64,000 nt of DNA from Roseiarcus sp963772555 (GTDB lineage: Bacteria > Pseudomonadota > Alphaproteobacteria > Rhizobiales > Beijerinckiaceae), in contig CAVYXQ010000026.1 of NCBI GenBank assembly GCA_963772555.1, positions 1 through 64,000 of the forward strand, given 5' to 3'. The notes below the pieces were generated by a model. It had not been told where the DNA came from. It did no database searches and saw only the letters and a list, made by a program, of their open reading frames with translations. Position 1 is the stretch's first letter. Every line of letters starts with the position of its first letter. Of this stretch, positions 59,369-64,000 are shown in pieces. Position numbers and translations under genes: made by a program.

Positions 59369-60058
59369 ATGCGCATTCTGGCGATTGACGCCTCCTGCGG
59401 GGCAGCCTCGGTCTCGGTCGTCGAGAGCGGCCTGGCGGAGCCGCTGGCAGTCGCCAGCCGCCGGATGGCGCGCGGCCACGCGGAGGCCCTCGCGCCGATG
59501 GCGGCGGAAGCGATGCGCGACATCGAGGGCGGATTCGCCACGCTGGATCGCATCGCGGTCACCACCGGGCCGGGGTCTTTCACCGGCATTCGGGTCGGCC
59601 TAGCGATGGCGCGCGCGATGGGACTGGCGCTCGGCGTTCCGGTCGTCGGCGTTTCGACGCTGGCCGCCTTCGCCGCGCCGCTCTTGAGCGAGCCGCGGCC
59701 CGGCGTCATCGCCGCCGCCATCGACGCGCGCCATGGCTCGATCTACTTCCAGCTGTTCGAAGCTTCGGGCCGGCCGCTAGGTGCGCCGCGCTTCGATACG
59801 CTGCGCGAATGCGTGCGCGGAATCGGCGCGGGGCCGGCATTGCTTGCGGGCGACGCTGCGACGCTTCTGGCGACGGAAGCCCACCGCGCCGGACTGCCCT
59901 ATGATCTCAAGGGCGCTGCCGTGGCTCCCGATATCGTCGCGGTCGCGCGAATGGGTCTTGCCCTCGATCCCGCCGCCAATCCCGCCCGGCCGCTTTACAT
60001 AAAGCCGCCCGACGCTCGCCCGAACCTCGCCGAGCCGATCGCCAGGGCGCCCGTCTGA
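59369..60058 (+). CDS. tsaB: tRNA threonylcarbamoyladenosine biosynthesis protein TsaB
   Basis: A 229-residue ASKHA-fold protein. MRILAIDASCGAASVSVVES at the N-terminus and TTGPGSFTGIRVGLAMARAM near residue 66 are the TsaB signatures, with GVSTLAAFAAPLL and AIDARHGSIYFQLFEASG following. TsaB forms the TsaBDE complex that makes t6A37 in tRNAs reading ANN codons. ATG 59369 fits the family start and GCGAGGCG precedes it; an ATG at 59351 abuts the argB stop. Next gene is rimI, as in many Rhizobiales. Confidence 0.95.
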   Translation: MRILAIDASCGAASVSVVESGLAEPLAVASRRMARGHAEALAPMAAEAMRDIEGGFATLDRIAVTTGPGSFTGIRVGLAMARAMGLALGVPVVGVSTLAAFAAPLLSEPRPGVIAAAIDARHGSIYFQLFEASGRPLGAPRFDTLRECVRGIGAGPALLAGDAATLLATEAHRAGLPYDLKGAAVAPDIVAVARMGLALDPAANPARPLYIKPPDARPNLAEPIARAPV

Positions 60059-60076
60059 ACTACTTAAAGACCTTCG

Positions 60077-60559
60077 ATGTTCTTCGGCCTCGGCAAATCG
60101 TCCCCGCCCGTTGTCCGGCCATTGCGGCCAGACAAGGCGGCGGATTGCGCCCGGCTTCATGCCGCCGATTTCGCCCATCCGTGGCCGGCCAACGAAATCG
60201 CCGCGCTCCTCGCTCGGCCGACGACGCTCGCAGCTGCTGCGCTCGATCCGGTGAGCGGCGCGTTGCGCGGCTTCGTCCTGTCGCGGCTCGCCGCCGACGA
60301 AGCCGAGATCCTGACCATCGCGGTCGCGTCCGCGTGGCGCGGCAGGGGCGTCGGCCGCGCGCTGCTCGCCGGGATACTGCGCCAGGCCGCCAATGCCGGG
60401 GCCCAGGCGATGTTCCTCGAAGTCGATGAGCGCAACGGCCCGGCGCTCGCCCTTTACCGCCGCCTCGGCTTCGTCAAAGTCGGGCAGCGCTATGGCTACT
60501 ATCGGCGCGGCGACGGCTCGCGCGCGACTGCCGTCGTCATGCGGAAAGCCCTCTCGTGA
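60077..60559 (+). CDS. rimI: GNAT N-acetyltransferase, RimI-like
   Basis: A 160-residue GNAT protein. The acetyl-CoA pyrophosphate-binding motif reads VASAWRGRGVGRALLAGILR, preceded by GFVLSRLAADEAEILTIAV and followed by MFLEVDERNGPALALYRRLG with GFVKVGQRYGYYRR, all typical of ribosomal S18-alanine N-acetyltransferase. Position directly after tsaB supports RimI. Its stop overlaps the GTG start of the next gene. Confidence 0.92.
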   Translation: MFFGLGKSSPPVVRPLRPDKAADCARLHAADFAHPWPANEIAALLARPTTLAAAALDPVSGALRGFVLSRLAADEAEILTIAVASAWRGRGVGRALLAGILRQAANAGAQAMFLEVDERNGPALALYRRLGFVKVGQRYGYYRRGDGSRATAVVMRKALS

Positions 60560-61470
60560 GGGCCGTCGGCCTCGCCCGGAAGACCCTCCCTGCTTTTCCC
60601 GCGATGACTTCGATTCGCCTCGTCTTTATCGTTTTGGCGCTCGCCGCGTTTATTGCGATCTTCGGTCCGCCGCGGCGGATCGCGCAGAGATTTGGCTGGC
60701 CCCTCGGCAGGCGGATTCCGGTCTGGTTCCAGCGCCTGCTCTGCGCCGGCCTCGGCGTCCGGGTGCGACTGCACGGCGCCTTCGACAACGAGGCGAAGCA
60801 GCTGGTCGTCGCCAACCATGTATCCTGGCTCGACATTCCGGTCCTCGGTTCGCTCGACCCCATGAGTTTTCTCGCCAAAAAGGAGGTCGGCGACAATCCT
60901 GCCGGCCGCGCGCTCGTCGCGATACAGGGCGTCGTCTACGTCGACCGCGAGCGCCGCTCGTGCATCCCCGCGGTCAATGCCAGGATTGCCGAGACAATGC
61001 GCGCGGGCTCGTCTGTCGTCTTGTTCGCGGAGGCCACGACCGGGGACGGGAATCGCCTGCTCCGGTTCCGCTCATCGCATTTCGAGGCGGCTCGGCAGGC
61101 GGCCCGGGGCGAGGGTGGCGTCGCCGTCGTCATTCAGCCCGTCTATCTCGATTATTCATACATGGCCGGGTTGCCGATCGGACGGGCCGAACGTCCGCGT
61201 GTCGCCTGGTACGGCGACATGACCTTCCTCAGCCACTTTATTCAATTCGCCCGGGCTGGGAGCGTGACCTGCGACGTTCATGTCGGAGCGCCGATTTGCG
61301 TTCTGCCGGACATGGACCGCAAGTCCGCCGCGGCGCAGACGGAGGCGGCAATTCGGGGATTGGCCGCCGAGGCCCGCTGGAGGCCGCGTTATTTTCCTTT
61401 GGCGGAAAAGCGCCTACATAGGGGGCGACGTCTGGAGACCCGTATTGAGCAAACACACGCCGCCGTATGA
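60556..61470 (+). CDS. plsC: 1-acyl-sn-glycerol-3-phosphate acyltransferase family protein
   Basis: A 304-residue (GTG start) PlsC-like membrane-associated acyltransferase. One N-terminal hydrophobic helix (LVFIVLALAAFIAIFG), catalytic NHVSWLDIPVLGS (NHx4D box), FLAKKEVGDNPAGRALVAIQ, and FAEATTGDGNRLLRFRSSHF in place of the usual FPEGTRS box. GTG 60556 overlaps rimI by four bases; ATG 60604 is the alternative. The family transfers acyl groups to lysophosphatidate or, in some members, to lyso-ornithine lipid. Confidence 0.9.
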   Translation: MRAVGLARKTLPAFPAMTSIRLVFIVLALAAFIAIFGPPRRIAQRFGWPLGRRIPVWFQRLLCAGLGVRVRLHGAFDNEAKQLVVANHVSWLDIPVLGSLDPMSFLAKKEVGDNPAGRALVAIQGVVYVDRERRSCIPAVNARIAETMRAGSSVVLFAEATTGDGNRLLRFRSSHFEAARQAARGEGGVAVVIQPVYLDYSYMAGLPIGRAERPRVAWYGDMTFLSHFIQFARAGSVTCDVHVGAPICVLPDMDRKSAAAQTEAAIRGLAAEARWRPRYFPLAEKRLHRGRRLETRIEQTHAAV

Positions 61471-62857
61471 TCATGGCCGTACGCGCGAGGCGATTGCGCG
61501 GCCGCAACGCCTAAGGGCGTATGTCAAGTCGTTCGGTTGCCAGATGAATGTCTATGATTCCAACCGAATGGCGGATCTGGCGGCGGGCGAAGGATATGTC
61601 GAGGCGGCAACCCCGGAGGACGCCGACCTCATCGTTCTGAATACATGTCATATTCGTGAGAAGGCATCGGAAAAAATCTTTTCCGAACTCGGCAAGCTGC
61701 GGGACCTGAAAGAGACCCGAAGGAAGCAAGGCAAGCGGATGACCCTGGTCGTCGCCGGTTGTGTCGCCCAGGCCGAAGGCGCCGAAATCTTGCGTCGGCA
61801 ACCGGCCGTCGACGTGGTCGTCGGACCGCAGAGTTACCATCGCCTGCCGGAACTGTTGCGCGAGGCGCAGGTTCGTTCCGCCGTGATCGATACGGAATTT
61901 CCCCTAGAGGACAAGTTTTCGCGTTTGCCGCCAAGCCCGCCGGAAGCGGTCGCTCGCCGGGGCGTCGCCGCTTTCGTCACCGTCCAGGAGGGCTGTGACA
62001 AGTTCTGCTCTTTCTGCGTCGTTCCCTATACGCGCGGCACCGAGGCCTCTCGGCCGGTCGGCGCAGTCCTCGAGGAAATCGGGCGGCTGGCGCGCGCGGG
62101 CGTGCGGGAAGTGACCCTGATCGGTCAGAACGTCAACGCCTATCACGGGGTCGATGACGAGGGCCGACCGGTCGGCCTCGCTGGTCTCATTCGCGCTGCT
62201 GCGGCGGTTCCGGGGATCCGCCGCGTGCGCTACGCAACGTCACACCCGAACGACATGAGCGAAGACCTGATCGTCGCCCACCGGGATGTCGAGAGCTTGG
62301 CGCCTTACTTGCATCTTCCAATCCAGTCTGGATCAGACCGAATTCTGGCTTCGATGAACAGGCGGCATACCGTCAGCGATTACCTCGATATCGTGTCTGC
62401 TGCGCGGACGGCGCGCCCCGACATCGCATTCTCATCCGACTTCATTGTCGGCTATCCCGGCGAGTTCAGCGCCGATTTCGAGGCGACCCTCAATCTTGTG
62501 CGCAAGGTCGGGTACGCCTCGTCCTACGCCTTCAAATATTCGGCCCGGCCCGGCACGCCCGCCGCCCAGATGGACAGCCAGATCGACGAGACCGTGAAAG
62601 TCGCCCGCCTGACGGTGCTGCAGGCGCTGCTCGAGCGCCAGCGGCAAACCTTCAACCAAATGTGCGTCGGCCAGCGCTTCGAGGTCTTGTTGGAGAAGCG
62701 GGGCCGGCGCGAAGGACAGTTGGCCGGCCGCACGCCTTACATGCAGGCGGCGTTCGCCGAGGGCGAGCCATCCTGGATCGGCGCCATGGCCGAGATCGAG
62801 ATCCTGGCGGCCGGGCCGAATTCGCTCGAGGGACGAATTGTCTCGGCCCCGTCGTAA
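61445..62857 (+). CDS. miaB: tRNA-2-methylthio-N6-isopentenyladenosine synthase
   Basis: A 470-residue radical-SAM methylthiotransferase. The UPF0004 domain has three cluster Cys (KSFGCQMNVYDS, LNTCHIREKASE, VAGCVAQAEG); the radical-SAM motif is CDKFCSFCVVPYTRG; then EVTLIGQNVNAYHG, HLPIQSGSDRILASMNRRH and a C-terminal TRAM domain (GQRFEVLLEKRGRREGQLAG). It modifies A37 of tRNAs reading UNN codons. A TTG at 61445 is the only suitable start and overlaps plsC by 26 bp. Confidence 0.95.
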   Translation: MSKHTPPYDHGRTREAIARPQRLRAYVKSFGCQMNVYDSNRMADLAAGEGYVEAATPEDADLIVLNTCHIREKASEKIFSELGKLRDLKETRRKQGKRMTLVVAGCVAQAEGAEILRRQPAVDVVVGPQSYHRLPELLREAQVRSAVIDTEFPLEDKFSRLPPSPPEAVARRGVAAFVTVQEGCDKFCSFCVVPYTRGTEASRPVGAVLEEIGRLARAGVREVTLIGQNVNAYHGVDDEGRPVGLAGLIRAAAAVPGIRRVRYATSHPNDMSEDLIVAHRDVESLAPYLHLPIQSGSDRILASMNRRHTVSDYLDIVSAARTARPDIAFSSDFIVGYPGEFSADFEATLNLVRKVGYASSYAFKYSARPGTPAAQMDSQIDETVKVARLTVLQALLERQRQTFNQMCVGQRFEVLLEKRGRREGQLAGRTPYMQAAFAEGEPSWIGAMAEIEILAAGPNSLEGRIVSAPS

Positions 62858-62866
62858 AAGGAGGCT

Positions 62867-63976
62867 TTGATCGGCGTGCAGGACGATTCGAGCCCGGGAC
62901 AGGAACCAAGGGAGAGAGCCGATTTGAAGCCGCAGGATTTGTCGCCGTTGCGCATCGCCGCCGCCCCCGCCACGTTTAATCCGCCGCTCCGAGAATCCAA
63001 ACCTGGCGAAATCTCCATCGCGTTTCCCGACAACGCTGCCGCGTCCGTCGTGTTTGGCCACTATGATCAGAACATCGCCAGGATAGAGCGCAGCCTCGGT
63101 GTTTCCGCTTACGCCAATGGCAACCAGGTCGTAATCAAGGGCCCACGGGAGGCGAGCGAGCATGCGCGTCGCGTCTTCGAGATGCTTTACGAGCGGGTGA
63201 AGCTGGGTCAGGCGGCGAGCGAAGGCGACGTCGAAGGGGCCATCGCCGAAAGCGCCTACCAGGGACTCCTCTTCCCTGGCGAAGACGGAACGAAGGACAG
63301 TTTCGGCGTCATCAAGACGCGCAAGCGCGGCGTCGTGCGTGCCCGCAGCGCCGCGCAGGACCGCTATCTCTCGGCCTTGCGCAAATGCGAGCTGGTGTTC
63401 GCGGAGGGGCCAGCGGGAACCGGGAAAACATGGCTCGCGGTCGGCCACGCCGTCTCGCTGCTGGAGCAGGGATTGGTCGAGCGCCTGGTCTTGTCGCGGC
63501 CCGCAGTCGAAGCCGGCGAACGGCTCGGCTTCCTGCCCGGCGACATGCGCGATAAGGTCGACCCTTACCTCCGCCCGATCTACGATGCACTTTACGACTT
63601 CATGGACGGGCGCATGGTCGAGCGCGGCATCCAGACGGGAATGATCGAGATCGCCCCGCTCGCCTTCATGCGCGGTCGCACGCTGTCGAAGGCCGCGGTG
63701 CTGCTGGACGAGGCGCAGAATGCGACCGCCATGCAAATGAAGATGTTCCTGACAAGACTCGGCGAAGGCTCGCGCATGATCATAAATGGCGATCCGACGC
63801 AGACCGACCTGTCTCCCGGGCAAAAGTCGGGGCTTGGGGAAGCGATCCGGCTGCTGACTTCCATTCCGCGGGTCGGCCACGTTCGCTTCACCCATGTCGA
63901 CGTCGTGCGGCACGATCTCGTCCGACAGATCGTCGAAGCCTACGAGCGCGAGGGACAACCGTCCGCGGGCAGATGA
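62867..63976 (+). CDS. phoH: PhoH-like ATPase (YbeZ)
   Basis: A 369-residue protein: N-terminal KH-like region (about 45-115), then a PhoH P-loop ATPase with Walker A FAEGPAGTGKTWLAVGHAV and Walker B AAVLLDEAQNATAMQMKMFL, plus GSRMIINGDPTQTDLSPGQ. PhoH/YbeZ works with YbeY in rRNA handling. The start is ambiguous: AAAGGAGG (62857-62864) is only two bases from TTG 62867 but eleven from GTG 62876. Its TGA overlaps the ybeY ATG. Confidence 0.95.
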   Translation: MIGVQDDSSPGQEPRERADLKPQDLSPLRIAAAPATFNPPLRESKPGEISIAFPDNAAASVVFGHYDQNIARIERSLGVSAYANGNQVVIKGPREASEHARRVFEMLYERVKLGQAASEGDVEGAIAESAYQGLLFPGEDGTKDSFGVIKTRKRGVVRARSAAQDRYLSALRKCELVFAEGPAGTGKTWLAVGHAVSLLEQGLVERLVLSRPAVEAGERLGFLPGDMRDKVDPYLRPIYDALYDFMDGRMVERGIQTGMIEIAPLAFMRGRTLSKAAVLLDEAQNATAMQMKMFLTRLGEGSRMIINGDPTQTDLSPGQKSGLGEAIRLLTSIPRVGHVRFTHVDVVRHDLVRQIVEAYEREGQPSAGR

Positions 63977-64000
63977 AGGTTTTGCTCGACATCAGCGTGC
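63973..64000 (+). CDS. ybeY: Endoribonuclease YbeY, 5' end only
   Basis: Nine codons (MKVLLDISV) starting with an ATG that overlaps the phoH stop. The assignment rests on the conserved miaB-phoH-ybeY order, not on the few residues visible. Runs off the right edge. Confidence 0.6.

Overview
The window reads as chromosome of a GC-rich alphaproteobacterium, most likely Rhizobiales. Supporting context: the miaB-phoH-ybeY order, ilvB/ilvN with an attenuator-type leader, a LemA/TPM pair beside ilvC, REP-like palindromes (CCCCTCTCCC, CCTTCTCCC types), and several TTG/GTG starts. Species cannot be fixed from sequence alone.

Region 1 (1-9.3 kb): a broken FAD monooxygenase, a fumarylacetoacetase-family hydrolase and a TetR regulator share an operator-like motif (aromatic-type catabolism). 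Next come a DUF559 protein and a DUF2442 protein bracketed by REP elements, a GMC oxidoreductase, two TPM-domain proteins, LemA, ilvC and tRNA-Lys(CTT).

Region 2 (9.3-41.3 kb): an accessory stretch lying between ilvC and ilvBN. Integrase fragments sit directly beside the tRNA. Then follow: (a) a nucleoside uptake/catabolism cluster (nucleoside hydrolase; thymidine phosphorylase split by an insertion sequence; BMP-type ABC importer; VOC protein; two SDRs; an aberrant S-adenosylhomocysteine-hydrolase-like enzyme); (b) a six-gene membrane complex related to hydrogenase-4/complex I whose large subunit has lost the Ni-Fe-binding cysteines, so it looks like an Ehr-type complex and not a hydrogenase; (c) an IS1634-type element; (d) crcB plus DUF190; (e) an AMP-ligase/ketoreductase pair and a haem-oxygenase-like diiron protein; (f) divergent metY and metA-like genes; (g) a decayed IS1202/ISNCY-type element. 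Target duplications could be read for all three insertion sequences.

Region 3 (41.3-46.8 kb): a promoter, a Val/Leu/Ile-rich leader peptide and a terminator (attenuator) precede ilvB - threonine-dehydratase-like gene - ilvN, then a methyltransferase and two tandem small membrane proteins resembling Pycsar TM effectors.

Region 4 (47-58.3 kb): quaternary-amine metabolism: GMC dehydrogenase, non-pyrrolysine MttB-type methyltransferase, dimethylglycine/sarcosine-dehydrogenase-type FAD enzyme, saccharopine-dehydrogenase-family enzyme and a ProVWX-type betaine/choline importer.

Region 5 (58.4-64 kb): housekeeping genes argB, tsaB, rimI, plsC, miaB, phoH and the start of ybeY.

Single-base frameshifts occur in the monooxygenase and in two subunits of the Ehr-like complex. 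From sequence alone these may be real decay or assembly error.
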